Shown here: in pieces, positions 46,187-57,000 of the stretch
Numbering within the stretch: position 1 is the stretch's first letter
How the letters are laid out: every line of letters begins with the position of its first letter
Source of the DNA: JAGLSB01 sp023135955
GTDB taxonomy: Bacteria; Bacteroidota; Bacteroidia; Bacteroidales; GCA-2748055
DNA: 64,000 nt
Assembly: GCA_030673645.1 (NCBI GenBank)
Contig: DAOVIO010000002.1
Location: 16,702-80,701 of the forward strand
Direction of reading: 5' to 3'
Notes under the pieces: model-generated
Database searches by the model: none
The model's input: only the letters and a program-made list of their open reading frames with translations
Told to the model about the DNA's origin: nothing
Program-made: the position numbers and the translations under genes

Positions 46187-47113
46187 CTATTTATTATCAA
46201 GAGCTCCGGCTCCAATCCATGACAGGAATAATTGTAGATTTGCGTCAGAAGTTCTCCCGGCATGCGTTTGACCTACATTAAATACAGAATAAAGAATACT
46301 GTTTTCATGATTTACAGTATCAACATAGCCTCCCGAAATCAAAGTATTATAAGATTCCCCTGAGGAAAGATCGAGAAAAGATCCTGATAGATGACACCCT
46401 ATACATGATGCATTAAAAATTGGCTGCAAATTCTCACTAAAACTGACTACCTCAGGTGGCGTATCATCAATTCCACCTTGATCAATCCACATAAGAATTG
46501 TATCCCTTTCAGCCCCGCTTACTTTATCTGCATGGAAACCTGTAAGTGCGGTATATAATTTACTATTATAAGGAGTTACTGTGTCTATAAGGTTATTCTC
46601 AATTAGACTTGTATAAGCAATATTTGAAGTCAGATCTGGGGCAGTTTGGCCTTCTCCATGACAATCAATGCAATTATTATTTTCAAAAATCGGGATTATT
46701 TGATTCCAAAAGCTTATTAATTCTACTATGACCGGGATTGAATCACCATCGACTGAATAACTAGCACCCTGAGATATCCATACAAGGATTTTTTCAATAT
46801 TTCCGGGAGTAGTTCTTCCAGCGTGTGTACCTGAAGGAAGCAATGTCTGATACAGATCACTCAATTCGGGATTTAAGGTGTCGACATAATTTCCTTCGAA
46901 AAGACTATTATATGCATTCTGAGCATCAAGATATGGCTCTTGTCCCCCTGAATGACATACTTCGCAGTCATTGCTAAAGATTGGTAATATTTCATCTACA
47001 AAATCAATTTTTATGGTATCGTCAATTTCAGGGTATTTAATTACGTATTTTTCACAAGTAATAACACTTAGACTGAAAAATATGAAGAAAACTAGCATTA
47101 ATCGTTTTGTCAT
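46187..47113 (-). CDS. Lipoprotein with three tandem c-type haem repeats
   Basis: A 308-residue lipoprotein: the signal sequence ends in LSVITC, with lipidated C20. Three homologous repeats of about 90 residues each carry a haem-binding CxxCH: CEVCH (50-54), CIDCH (148-152) and CIGCH (237-241). Each repeat starts with P-I-F and has a second histidine 42-43 residues after the haem histidine (H97, H194, H284, in HAGRT or HADK), then W-I-x-x-G. That second histidine could be the sixth haem ligand. It should be attached to a periplasmic membrane face and transfer electrons. It is divergent from a small lipoprotein and a TonB receptor, suggesting a shared locus. I recall similar domains as unassigned cytochrome-like proteins. 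Confidence 0.82.
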   Translation of the reverse strand: MTKRLMLVFFIFFSLSVITCEKYVIKYPEIDDTIKIDFVDEILPIFSNDCEVCHSGGQEPYLDAQNAYNSLFEGNYVDTLNPELSDLYQTLLPSGTHAGRTTPGNIEKILVWISQGASYSVDGDSIPVIVELISFWNQIIPIFENNNCIDCHGEGQTAPDLTSNIAYTSLIENNLIDTVTPYNSKLYTALTGFHADKVSGAERDTILMWIDQGGIDDTPPEVVSFSENLQPIFNASCIGCHLSGSFLDLSSGESYNTLISGGYVDTVNHENSILYSVFNVGQTHAGRTSDANLQLFLSWIGAGALDNK

Positions 47114-47604
47114 GATAATAAGATATTTATGAAAATATTATACTCAAATTAGCAAAAGATTGCTCTTAGGCTATTTTTTCACAAAATATAAAAATTGTTA
47201 AGTTATTGTTACATTTTAACTGTGTCAAAGAACATGGTTTTATATTAGAATACGCATTATTTTTTGTAACTACAGGCACTTATTTATGCGTCTTTTACAG
47301 TCTATTTTAACGTTTATTGCCGTTTAATCCCATCAGGAACCTGTGTTAGGAACATAAATTAGTTACTCCCATTGCATCTAAGGTTTTCTACCAGAATTAG
47401 AGACAGGTCTTCAAATCGGGAAGATCATTTCCTCAGGACTTTTATTCTGGAACTCTTACGGTATAAATTAACCTTCGCCTATATTAAAGGTGTGCTGAAT
47501 ATCAAAACATCCTCTCAATCAATAACACATTACTTCTAATTCGCACATTTAAATTTTATACTTTATCTTTACCCAAAGTGAAAATATTTAATTGACATAA
47601 CTCT
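47114..47604. other. 491-base divergent intergenic region between two lipoprotein genes
   Basis: No coding frame with support is visible. On the minus strand CTAATTTG (47152-47145), close to a -7 element, is 31 bases before the haem lipoprotein ATG. On the plus strand TATCTTTA near 47565 is one base from the -7 consensus, about 35-40 bases before the ATG at 47605. Short arms ACGCAT (47252) and ATGCGT (47286) are too small to call an operator. Confidence 0.45.
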
Positions 47605-48021
47605 ATGATTATGAAGAAAATCTTAGTTTCAATCCTGATAATAACCACGTTCTTTGCTTTTTCCTGTGGAGAAGAAGATGAATCATCAAGATTTAATATT
47701 CTAACTTCAAACATCTGGCTCTCAGATAGTCTTATTGCAAACGGCGAAGATGCAAGCGGTTCGGGAGAAATGCTTGAAAAATTTAAGGGTAGAGCCATAT
47801 TTAATAAGGACGGAACCGGTACTTTTGGGGGTTATGAGGGAACCTGGCACTTTGCTTATGAGGAAACTAAAATCGTTCTTGCCTCAGATTCTCTAATAAT
47901 GCCCCTTACAACCAATATTGAAGAACTCACCAATTCTTCATTAAGAGTTACTACATCCTTTCCAAATATGCTTGATCCAGAAAATCCAACAGCCATACGA
48001 TTGGCTTTTAAGCCAGAATGA
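47605..48021 (+). CDS. Small lipoprotein, lipocalin-like
   Basis: A 138-residue protein with a lipoprotein signal: ILIITTFFAFSC, cleaved before the cysteine. The start may be the ATG at 47605 or the one at 47611. The mature part is beta-rich with WLSDSLIANGED, GRAIFNKDGTGTFGGYEGTW and a late VTTSFPN, reminiscent of small lipocalin-like lipoproteins. Its stop overlaps the TonB receptor ATG by four bases (ATGA), indicating coupling to that outer-membrane protein. The ligand is unknown. Confidence 0.72.
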   Translation: MIMKKILVSILIITTFFAFSCGEEDESSRFNILTSNIWLSDSLIANGEDASGSGEMLEKFKGRAIFNKDGTGTFGGYEGTWHFAYEETKIVLASDSLIMPLTTNIEELTNSSLRVTTSFPNMLDPENPTAIRLAFKPE

Positions 48022-50270
48022 TGCAGTCAATTCTGACATTATTTTTATTATTAGTCTATTTCAATACAAGTGCAGCGGATAATTCAGCTTTCGTTTATGG
48101 AAAAATTTTTAATGTTGAAAACAATGATCCTCTTGCTGGTGCAAATATTATTTATGGAAATAATCAAGGTTCCATAAGTGATAATCAAGGTAATTATAGT
48201 TTAAATCTTAGTACAGGACAAGTGAGAATCACTTACCAGTATGTAGGATATATCTCAGAAACAAAAATTATAAACTTAAATTCTGGTGATACACTTTTAT
48301 TAAATATTGGACTCATTCCATCATTGAATGAAATTGATCAGATAGTTGTTAGTGCAAATAAAGTTGAACAAAAGTTATCAGATCTAACTGTGTCCATGAC
48401 ACTTATCAAACCATATTCCCCTGGAAATAATCATATTTCTGATCCACAGGAACTAATTAATAAGACACCTGGTATTGAAGTTCTTGACGGACAAGCTTCA
48501 ATTCGTGGTGGTAGTGGTTTCAGCTACGGAGCTGGAAGTAGGGTAATGGCTCTTATCGATGGTCTACCTGTTATATCCGCTGATGCTGGAAATATTAAAT
48601 GGCAGTTTTTGCCTCTCGAGAATTTGTCGCAGGTGGAGATTATTAAAGGCGCTTCTTCAGTTCTATATGGTTCTTCAGCATTGAATGGAATAATTAATTT
48701 CAGGACTGCTGAGGCGGGGAATGAGCCAAGAACAAAGTTTTTTGTCGAGAACGGATTTTTTAATCAACCTTCCAACAAAGAATGGAAATGGTGGGATTCA
48801 CCCAGAGTTTTTACAAATGCCTCACTTTCACATCTACAGAAATTCGGGAATACTGATATTGGGGTAGCAAGTAGTGTTGTTTTTGATAATGGTTACAGAA
48901 GATTAAATGATGAAAAACTGGGGCGTTTTAGTATTCGCTTGAAACATAAGAGTCAAAAAGTTAAAGGATTAAAATATGGTATAAATTTGAATAGTGGAGT
49001 CACCCACAAAACCGACTTTATCCTCTGGGAAAATGCAAATACCGGCGCTCTAAAACAGAGTGAATCTACCGCCACAGAATTACACGGGTCATTTTTTGCA
49101 ATAGACCCTTTTGTTAACTACAGGAAAAATGAACAGATAAATCATGATTTACGAATGCGTATTCAATCTACTTCAAACAAATTTCCTGAGGGCGAACAAA
49201 CTAATAGTGAGGCAATTTCATATTATTCCGAATATCAATATCAACGCAAACTTTTCAATTTTGCGATGCTGAACTTTGGATTGTCGGAGAATTTCAGTAA
49301 GGTTTTTTCAAATTTTTATGGTGATCACGACAATATTAATGTTGCTGGTTTTACACAGATAGATGTGGAAGCCAAAGAAAGAATCAAGCTTGTAGCTGGA
49401 GTTAGGCTAGAGCAAAATATCCTTGATGGGAATCCCGATCAGCTAGTCCCAATATTCAGGACAGGCATAAATTATAAATTAGCAGATTATACATTTTTAA
49501 GAGCTTCTTTTGGACAAGGATATCGTTATCCTTCCATCGCAGAGAAATTCGCTTCAACAAGCCTTGGATCGGTAAAAATATATCCCAATCCAGATATCCA
49601 ACCTGAATCTGGATGGAATTCAGAGATAGGTATTAAACAAGGATTGTTAATTGGCAATCTCAATGGTATGGTAGATCTGGCAGCTTTTTATTCCCAAAAT
49701 AAGAGTATGATTGAATATGTTTTCGGTCTGTATACTGATCCCAGAACAGGAATTTTTGATTTTGGCTTTCAGGCGTGGAATAATGAACATTCAAGTGTGT
49801 ATGGAACCGAGCTGGAATTCCAACTGAATCATTCCATGGGTATTTTGAATAACAGTTTCAATGGAGGATATATGTTTATGTATCCGGTTGAATATGGAAG
49901 TAATATTAATGAGAATGCAACTAATTATTTAAAGTACAGGAGGAAGCACTCTGCTAATTTGGGTTGGAATGTAAGGATAAGAAAATTTGATGTAGGATTA
50001 AATCTTTTTGCTAAATCCAGAATTCTTAAAATCGATAATGTTTTTGTCAGTGAATCAACCCGAGAGAATATCTTACCCGGATTTTACGAATATTGGCTAG
50101 CTAATAATAAAGGATATTTTCTCTCTGATGTTATTTTAGGGTTCAGGAAATCTGAAGGCTTCAAGCTATCGCTTGCCATTAAGAATCTATTCAATACCGA
50201 GTATATGGGTCGCCCGGGAGATATTATGCCACACAGGAATTTAAGTCTTAGGTTAAATGGTATATTTTGA
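48018..50270 (+). CDS. TonB-dependent outer membrane receptor with carboxypeptidase-like N-terminal domain
   Basis: A 750-residue outer-membrane transporter. The signal peptide (LTLFLLLVYFNTSAA) is followed by a CarboxypepD_reg-like domain at about 25-105 (GKIFNVENNDPLAGANI, GNYSLNLSTGQVRITYQYVGY). The plug domain begins near residue 120 (DPQELINKTPGIEVLDGQASIRGGSGFSYG) and includes IEIIKGASSVLYGSSALNG-type features. The beta-barrel fills the rest and ends RNLSLRLNGIF, with a terminal aromatic residue as usual. It is translationally coupled to the small lipoprotein. No SusD partner is present, so it looks like a siderophore, cobalamin or metal-type receptor, not a polysaccharide one. I see no riboswitch upstream. 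Confidence 0.9.
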   Translation: MMQSILTLFLLLVYFNTSAADNSAFVYGKIFNVENNDPLAGANIIYGNNQGSISDNQGNYSLNLSTGQVRITYQYVGYISETKIINLNSGDTLLLNIGLIPSLNEIDQIVVSANKVEQKLSDLTVSMTLIKPYSPGNNHISDPQELINKTPGIEVLDGQASIRGGSGFSYGAGSRVMALIDGLPVISADAGNIKWQFLPLENLSQVEIIKGASSVLYGSSALNGIINFRTAEAGNEPRTKFFVENGFFNQPSNKEWKWWDSPRVFTNASLSHLQKFGNTDIGVASSVVFDNGYRRLNDEKLGRFSIRLKHKSQKVKGLKYGINLNSGVTHKTDFILWENANTGALKQSESTATELHGSFFAIDPFVNYRKNEQINHDLRMRIQSTSNKFPEGEQTNSEAISYYSEYQYQRKLFNFAMLNFGLSENFSKVFSNFYGDHDNINVAGFTQIDVEAKERIKLVAGVRLEQNILDGNPDQLVPIFRTGINYKLADYTFLRASFGQGYRYPSIAEKFASTSLGSVKIYPNPDIQPESGWNSEIGIKQGLLIGNLNGMVDLAAFYSQNKSMIEYVFGLYTDPRTGIFDFGFQAWNNEHSSVYGTELEFQLNHSMGILNNSFNGGYMFMYPVEYGSNINENATNYLKYRRKHSANLGWNVRIRKFDVGLNLFAKSRILKIDNVFVSESTRENILPGFYEYWLANNKGYFLSDVILGFRKSEGFKLSLAIKNLFNTEYMGRPGDIMPHRNLSLRLNGIF

Positions 50271-50369
50271 GTAAAAGTTTTATTAATCGACATAATTACA
50301 TGCTCCCAATTATCCTCTCCTGAATTCTGCCATCCGTTTTTACAATAGCCATAGAAAAATATTCATTTT

Positions 50370-50750
50370 TTATTCAGGGATAGGAATTTTTTCAAACTTA
50401 AGCCCTGTCATTCCTTCATAAATCTCTGCTGTTTCAAGCATCTCATCATCATCGTCTTCGTAATACCAGTTTACAAAAAATTCCTTTTCACCTTCATCCA
50501 GCCTTTTACAACGCTTTAATATGTCGAGAATGCATTTAGATGAACTTGTGTTGAAATGCTCTAAATTTATGTTAAGGGTGGTTTTGGGTGCAGGATTAGC
50601 TACGTAATCTTCTAACCAGCTCATTATAGGTTGATATAATTCACTTGAATTTTCGGGGTTGGACCTACCGGAAATTTCAATTACTCCACTTTCTCCATTT
50701 ACCTTTATGGTTGGAGTTTTTGGACTGCCTTCATTAAGAATCTTTTCCAA
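50370..50750 (-). CDS. SiaC-family (DUF1987) regulatory phosphoprotein
   Basis: A 126-residue protein. A TTG start at 50750 is needed to include the conserved N-terminus MEKILNEGSPKTP; the next ATG is at residue 43. It continues EISGRSNPENSSELYQPIMSWLEDY and FNTSSSKCILDILKR, which match SiaC/DUF1987 proteins (the serine-rich region holds the phosphosite). In Pseudomonas SiaC controls a diguanylate cyclase through a kinase/phosphatase pair. Neither partner is adjacent here, so its pathway is unknown. It is convergent with the TonB receptor gene. Confidence 0.85.
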   Translation of the reverse strand: MEKILNEGSPKTPTIKVNGESGVIEISGRSNPENSSELYQPIMSWLEDYVANPAPKTTLNINLEHFNTSSSKCILDILKRCKRLDEGEKEFFVNWYYEDDDDEMLETAEIYEGMTGLKFEKIPIPE

Positions 50751-51025
50751 TTTGATAATATTTATAGATTAATATTAAGGTTATTCAATTTCAACAAATA
50801 TTCTTTTTATGTATTTAAGATACTTTTTCGAGTCGTATAAAAACTCTCCGATAAAAAACGGAAGTTATCTTAATCTATCGATTAAAAATAATAAAAAAAA
50901 CATTAGTAACCCAAATATATTAATGATTTTAATAATGATAATTAAATAATAAATATAAATAACTATCTCAAAGAGTAGAAATAAAAATCTTTTAAATACA
51001 GAACAAGCTATCCTAAAATATACAT

Positions 51026-51712
51026 TTAACCTCTACGTAAATCCAGGTTAAATTCTTTAATAATGCTGTCCAGTAAGATGTTTTTAACATCCTTAATAAT
51101 TATCTTTTCGCCTAGTTCCTTTTCCATTGAAGTAACACCTTTGTCTGAAAATCCACAAGGATTAATATAATTGAAGTAATTAAGGTCGGTATATACATTG
51201 AGAGCAAAACCATGCATGGTAATCATTCTACTCACTTTCACGCCTATAGCACAAATTTTCTCAGCCCTTTGACCGTTGTTTTTTTTCAACCATACACCGA
51301 TTGCCTCATCTAGTCTTTCAGTATGAATATTGAATTCGGCCAAGGTTCTTATAACTGCATTTTCCATTTTCTCAATATAGCTACGGACTCCAATATTCAT
51401 CGATTCTAAATCGAAAATAGGATATCCCACTATTTGTCCAGGTCCATGATAAGTTATATCTCCACCTCTATCAATATTATAAAATTCAGCATTAATTTTT
51501 TTAAGAAAATCATCCTGAATTAACAGATTCTCTTCCTTACCACTCTTCCCAAGTGTATATACATGAGGATGTTCACAGTATAGCAGATATTGTTCAGTAG
51601 CTTTATTCTCATTCTGCTTCTGACTCAATAACTTTTTTTGAAGTTCTTTTTGAAAATCCCAGGCCTTTTGATAGTTGATAAGTCCGGTATCTATGAAATG
51701 AGTCTTTAACAT
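51026..51712 (-). CDS. lipB: Octanoyltransferase LipB
   Basis: A 228-residue enzyme that moves octanoate from acyl carrier protein to lipoyl domains. Motifs: RGGDITYHGPGQIVGYPI, the active-site lysine region KICAIGVKVSRMITMHGFALNV and the catalytic cysteine in NPCGFSDKGVTSM. Length is normal. It begins nine bases after lipA, giving a lipA-lipB operon. Confidence 0.96.
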   Translation of the reverse strand: MLKTHFIDTGLINYQKAWDFQKELQKKLLSQKQNENKATEQYLLYCEHPHVYTLGKSGKEENLLIQDDFLKKINAEFYNIDRGGDITYHGPGQIVGYPIFDLESMNIGVRSYIEKMENAVIRTLAEFNIHTERLDEAIGVWLKKNNGQRAEKICAIGVKVSRMITMHGFALNVYTDLNYFNYINPCGFSDKGVTSMEKELGEKIIIKDVKNILLDSIIKEFNLDLRRG

Positions 51713-51721
51713 TAAAATGAC

Positions 51722-52591
51722 TTATTTTTGAATGTTTATGTGTTTTTCTGCATTATATGAGCTACGTACCAGTGGACTGCTTTCAATATAATCAAATCCA
51801 ATTTCTTTGCCATATTTCCTGTATTCAGGAAAAACTGAAGGCTTAACAAATTCAATTATAGGATGATGTTTCGGACTCGGTTGCAGGTATTGTCCGATTG
51901 TAAAAATATTAACTCCAGCCTCCCTGGCGTCTCTCATAGTTTCCTTAACTTCTTCTTCACTTTCTCCTAATCCAACCATTATTCCAGTTTTTGTAATCAC
52001 TTCAGCAGATACCAGATATCTAAGCACCTCCATACTTTTTTCATAACTGGCAACGGATCTTAATCCAGAGGTGAGTCGATGAACAGTTTCCAGATTATGA
52101 GATATAACTTCAGGTTTAGCCTTTATAACTTTATCAAGATCTGAATTTTTTCCCATAAAATCAGGTATCAGTACTTCCATTGTTAAGCCGGGGTTCTTCT
52201 CTTTAACCACTGAAATAGTATTTGCCCATACAGAGGCTCCTCCATCTGGTATGTCATCACGACAAACAGAAGTAATAACAGCATGCTTTAATTGCATTTC
52301 AAAGATAGCTAATGCCAAAGTTTGAGCCTCTCCTGGATCAACTTTATCGGGCTTCATTGTTATAACCTGGCAAAATCCACAGTTCCGCGTACATTTTTCC
52401 CCAAGAATCATAAAAGTTGCGGTACCTTTACTCCAGCATTCAGCCTTATTTGGACAATTTCCGCTAATACAAATTGTATTTAGATTCCTCCCTTCAGTAA
52501 GAGCCTTAACTTTGGCATATTTAATACCATCGGGCAATGGAACTCTCATCCACTCGGGCAATCTTCTGCTTCCTTTTACTGTTGAATCCAC
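51722..52591 (-). CDS. lipA: Lipoyl synthase
   Basis: A 289-residue radical SAM enzyme that inserts two sulfurs into the octanoyl chain. Auxiliary cluster cysteines are C41, C46 and C52 (CISGNCPNKAEC), and the radical SAM cluster is C67, C71, C74 (CTRNCGFC). A GTG start at 52591 is chosen because it includes the conserved RLPEWMRVPLP segment; an internal ATG at 52549 would remove it. The typical RSSY ending is present (VRSSYNAEKH). It is followed by lipB. The product serves GcvH and 2-oxoacid dehydrogenases. Confidence 0.95.
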   Translation of the reverse strand: MDSTVKGSRRLPEWMRVPLPDGIKYAKVKALTEGRNLNTICISGNCPNKAECWSKGTATFMILGEKCTRNCGFCQVITMKPDKVDPGEAQTLALAIFEMQLKHAVITSVCRDDIPDGGASVWANTISVVKEKNPGLTMEVLIPDFMGKNSDLDKVIKAKPEVISHNLETVHRLTSGLRSVASYEKSMEVLRYLVSAEVITKTGIMVGLGESEEEVKETMRDAREAGVNIFTIGQYLQPSPKHHPIIEFVKPSVFPEYRKYGKEIGFDYIESSPLVRSSYNAEKHINIQK

Positions 52592-52662
52592 CTTGGTTTG
52601 AATAATTGAATATTTGTAAAATAACTTTTCTTAGAAACCATTTTAGTTGTATGATCCCTCAA

Positions 52663-52670
52663 CAAAAGTA
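52663..52670 (-). promoter_or_regulatory. Bacteroidota -7 element TACTTTTG for lipA-lipB
   Basis: Minus-strand TACTTTTG 71 bases before the lipA GTG, in the short gap after the tolC-like gene, so lipA-lipB can be expressed separately from the efflux operon. Confidence 0.45.
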
Positions 52671-52677
52671 CAAAACA

Positions 52678-54000
52678 TCATTCTGAAACGGAATTCAGGA
52701 AACCACCAGTTATCCTTGTTATTTCTGTTTCATTATAAATTAAATCATAAATGGCGGCAAGTTTTCCAAGGGAAGCGTTTAAATGGATAAGTTGAATATC
52801 CCTAAATTCAAAAGAAGTCAGGCTTCCATTCTTATACTTTTTCTCTGCTATACCAAGATTTATTTCTGCTGTTTCAAGATTTTCATTTGCAAGTGCAAGC
52901 AATTCTTTTCTTAATAAATGATAATCATATAAGCTCAACATCTGGTTCTGTAAGCCATGTACCATTTCTTCTGTTTGCACGTTACTGATTTTTGAATTAA
53001 TTTTTGCAACAGAAATTGCTGTTTTGCGAATCCCTCCAGTAAAAATATCGTAAGAGAAACTAAGGTTGCCATACGGAGTAAAGGATTGTGTGGTAGTAGG
53101 ATCAAGGCCTGCAGGTTGCATTCTGTTATTACTATTATTTATTCCGGCAGAAAGACCCAGATTCGGGAAAAGATCACTTTCTCTAAGCTTTCTATCTTGC
53201 TCCTTTAAACTTTGATTGATATACTGATTCTTAAGAACATAGTTACTTGAGAGCATTTTATCCATAAGTGTTGATAATACAAAGTCAGCGCTATCAGCAG
53301 CAAAATCAGAACTTAGCATCCATTTCGGATTATCTTTCTCCGACATAATAAAATTAAGAGTTCTGTATGCTTCTTTAAGAGTCAGCTCCTGACTCAGGTA
53401 GGCAGTTTTATCGTTTAACCATACATTTTTTGCAAGCAGTACGTTAACAGAAACTGCACCACCATACTCATAACGGGCTGTTTCATAATCAAACCTGTCT
53501 TTTGAAAGACTCATAAGATTTTCAAGAACTTTTAAATTCTCTGCCTGTAAGAGGACATAGTAATAAGCAAGAATAAGGTTTTGAATGGTATTTTCGATAA
53601 CTACTGCCGACTGACCTTGTGATAATTCTTCCAGTTTCTCCAGTTTCTCTTTGGTTATTCTGACTTTAAACCCATCAAAGATTTTCCATCCGATATTCAG
53701 GTCGGTAACAAGATTATTATTACTGGTTTCAGAGCCATCGCTGTATCTGATGTTATTTTGTGAATTCAAATCGAAACCCACAGAAGGATATCTTCCTGCA
53801 TTCCCCCAGCTATTATTCAGCTCAGCAGCATCTTCTCCGTAAGCAGAAATTACAATCCCATAGTTATTGCTAAGGGTTTTGTCAATTGCTTCAGAAAGAC
53901 TCAATAATTTTTCCTGTGCAAATATAGATGATGTACTTCCTAAAGAAACAAGGATGAATGTGTATAATAATGATCTCATTTTCAATTTATTATTTTTCAT
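52678..54000 (-). CDS. TolC-family outer membrane efflux protein
   Basis: A 440-residue protein. I choose the ATG at 54000, which follows a purine-rich site and overlaps the RND gene by 11 bases; longer starts run deep into that gene. The signal peptide ends in STSSIFAQ. The mature part shows the TolC repeats: SEAIDKTLSNNYGI at the start, a helical first half, and AEINLGIAEKKYKNGSLTSFEFRDIQL in the second. It should form the trimeric outer-membrane channel for the RND pump encoded just upstream. Confidence 0.92.
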   Translation of the reverse strand: MKNNKLKMRSLLYTFILVSLGSTSSIFAQEKLLSLSEAIDKTLSNNYGIVISAYGEDAAELNNSWGNAGRYPSVGFDLNSQNNIRYSDGSETSNNNLVTDLNIGWKIFDGFKVRITKEKLEKLEELSQGQSAVVIENTIQNLILAYYYVLLQAENLKVLENLMSLSKDRFDYETARYEYGGAVSVNVLLAKNVWLNDKTAYLSQELTLKEAYRTLNFIMSEKDNPKWMLSSDFAADSADFVLSTLMDKMLSSNYVLKNQYINQSLKEQDRKLRESDLFPNLGLSAGINNSNNRMQPAGLDPTTTQSFTPYGNLSFSYDIFTGGIRKTAISVAKINSKISNVQTEEMVHGLQNQMLSLYDYHLLRKELLALANENLETAEINLGIAEKKYKNGSLTSFEFRDIQLIHLNASLGKLAAIYDLIYNETEITRITGGFLNSVSE

Positions 54001-57000
54001 ATTTTCCCTCTCTTTTCTCATCTTCTTCAGAAGGACCATGTTCAAACCTAAGTGCTCTTTTCCTAAGAATAATTACTGTTTCCATTTCTTCTCTTGAAGG
54101 TCTGATTCCAGTCCATATTTTTCTTCTAAATACACGAAAATCGTTTAGCAGCATAATTAGTACCGGGAAGAAAATCAAAATGAAAACAGTTCCAATAGCC
54201 ACTCCATAAGCTAAACTAATGGCCATTGGAATAAGAAATTGAGCCTGAACACTTTTTTCCAGAATAATAGGGAAGAGTCCAACAGATGTAGTAATTGATG
54301 TAAGTATAATTGGACGCAATCTTACTTTTCCTGCTTCAACAATAGCATCGGCTACTTTTCTGCCTTCCAAAAGAAGGCCGTCGTATTTGGCCAGAAAAAC
54401 AATTGCATCATTTATTATTACACCGGTTAATGCTACCATTCCCCAAAGACTCATTAATGAAACAGGTTTTCCATGAATTCCATGCCCCCAAAATACTCCA
54501 AGCATTGAGAGGGGAATCATTGCAAGTATAATCAGTGGTTGATCAAGGCTCCTGAAATGAAGAATCATAATAAAAATGATAACAAATAAAGCTAATAGAA
54601 AATACCGCTTCACCTTTACCAATGCCTCCTGGCTGGATCTTTGTTGTCCTTGATAGATATAATCTATACCAGGATATAAAGCAGTTAGTTCGGGCATTAT
54701 CTCCATCTCAATTTGCTGAATAATTTCAGGAATTGGCGCAAATGGATCTATTGTTTCTGCTTCAACCCTTATTTCTCTTGAACCATTAAAACGATTTATT
54801 GAGACCGGCCCTCTTTCAAAGTGATAAGATGCCAGCTCATTCAGAGGAAATTCTCCTTGCGGAGTTTTAATTTTCATTTTTTCCATTTGCCCAAGAGTCA
54901 TCCTGTTACTTTTTGGATAACGCACCCATACTCTCAATTCATCTCTACCTTCTTGTAATCGCTGTGCTTGTAATCCGTAAAATCCAGCACGCACCTGACT
55001 GGCTATTGTACTTTCATCAAGTTTTAGGAAATATGCTTTAGGCTTAAGATCCAGTCTGACTTCCTGTTTACCGAGTGATAAAGTTTCAGTTATATCTTTA
55101 AGGGCTGGAAGATCTCTTAGCCTACCCATAAGATATTGTTTCGCTTCATTCAATTCACCAAGATTTTTTGACATAAGTCCGACAGAAACTGGAGAACCCC
55201 ATCTGTTTCTACCTCCAACTGTAAACTTTAATGCCTCGGGTATACGACCAATCTTTTCACGTACCCTGTTGGCAATATCAAAACCAGTAATATCATAACC
55301 CTCAAGATCGATAGGGTATACGCTTAGGCTACCAGCATGAGATCCGCTTTCCTGAATTGTTCTGGCAGACCCAAGATTTGTAGAAACTCGTCGAATAAGA
55401 TTCTCCTCCATATTATATTCGGCAACCATTTCATCATTCACCTCCCATACAGCATCCTCAAATTGATGAAGGTATTTCATAGTCTGACTCTCTCCGTCTC
55501 CTGGTGTAAATGCTACATTGACTTCAAAACGATCAAAATCGACAGATGGAAAGAAGGTGTTTTTTATATGTCCGCCAAGATAAAGTCCAATAGTAATAAG
55601 AAATAATCCTATAGGTATTCCAATTACAATATGTCTCCATTTTATAAGCCAAAGAAGAACATAATGATAAATATTGTCGCGGAGCCAGACAATCGCATTC
55701 TCAAAATATTTTTTTATGCCTTTGTTTTTTGCTTCCAGACTACGACGACTTAGAACTTTTGGATTGCTAAGATGAGCAGGAAGAACAAAGAATGCTTCAA
55801 AGAGCGAAAATACCAGAGCCAAAATTACTACTATTGCCATATCAAGCATCATTTCCATTCGAGTACCCGCTAAAAATAGTAATGGTACAAATGCTATTAT
55901 AGTAGTTGTAATTGAAGTAATAACAGCTGGTAAAACTTCCATTGTTCCATCAACAGCTGCCAACATAGGCCTTTTCCCTCTCTCAAAATGCAAATAAATA
56001 TTTTCAGCAATTACAATACCGTCATCCACCAAAATACCAATTACAAGTATCATTCCGAATAAGGACATCATATTAATGGTGAGTCCCATAGCATTGGCTG
56101 CAATAAACATCCCCAAAAAACTAAAAGGAATACCTAAGGAAACCCATAAGGATAAACGGATACTTAAAAAGAGGGATAGACCTATTATAATAAGAACCAG
56201 GCCAATACCTCCGTTTTTAGTAAGTAAATTAAGTCTGCTTTGTAAAATATCTAAATACGCACGCGACATTTCCAATTTTACACCATGATTGGAAGTGTTA
56301 AATTCTGCCATATATTTACGGGCAAAATCTGTAATTTCTTCCAAATCTTCTGCAGGTAATTTCTCCACCCGGATGGAAACCGATTCTTTTCCATTTACCC
56401 AGGATTTATTCACAGTATCAGCAAACTTTTTCTTTACTTCAGCAATATCTCTGATTCGGATAAAACTACCATCACTTTGTCCAAATAAAATGATTTCTCC
56501 AATTTTGTCGGGGTTGGTGCTTCTGGAACGAAGACGGATAAGTAATTCTTCATCATCCGATTTAATTTCTCCACCAGAGATATCTTTATTATTCCTCTGA
56601 ATTGCAGCGGAAATATCTTCAAAGCTAAGATTGTATCTTAATAACTGCTCTTCATTTACTTCAACTGAGATTTCAGGCTGTGGAAAGCCTCTCAATTCAA
56701 TCTGGCTCATAACCCCGGAATTGTAGAAATCTTCTTCTACTCGTTGAGCATATTCCTTAAGAGTCATTAAATCCATTGTCACACCTTCGGCGGGAACAAT
56801 ATCCATAAATAAAGCAGATGCCCGGGAGCGATTTTTAGCTACAATGGGTCTTTCTGCTGCTGAGGGAAGAGATGAAACACCGTCAACAGCATTTTTAACC
56901 TCCATTAAGACCTCATCAATAGAGTATTCTCCTGTAGTTTCAATAGTAACCCTGGCACTATTTTCCGATGATGTAGAAGTGATTTCTTTAACCCCGATTA

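Noticed and set aside
47252..47291. ACGCAT/ATGCGT arms in the divergent lipoprotein gap
   Set aside because: Six-base arms with a long spacer are expected by chance in a gap of this size.
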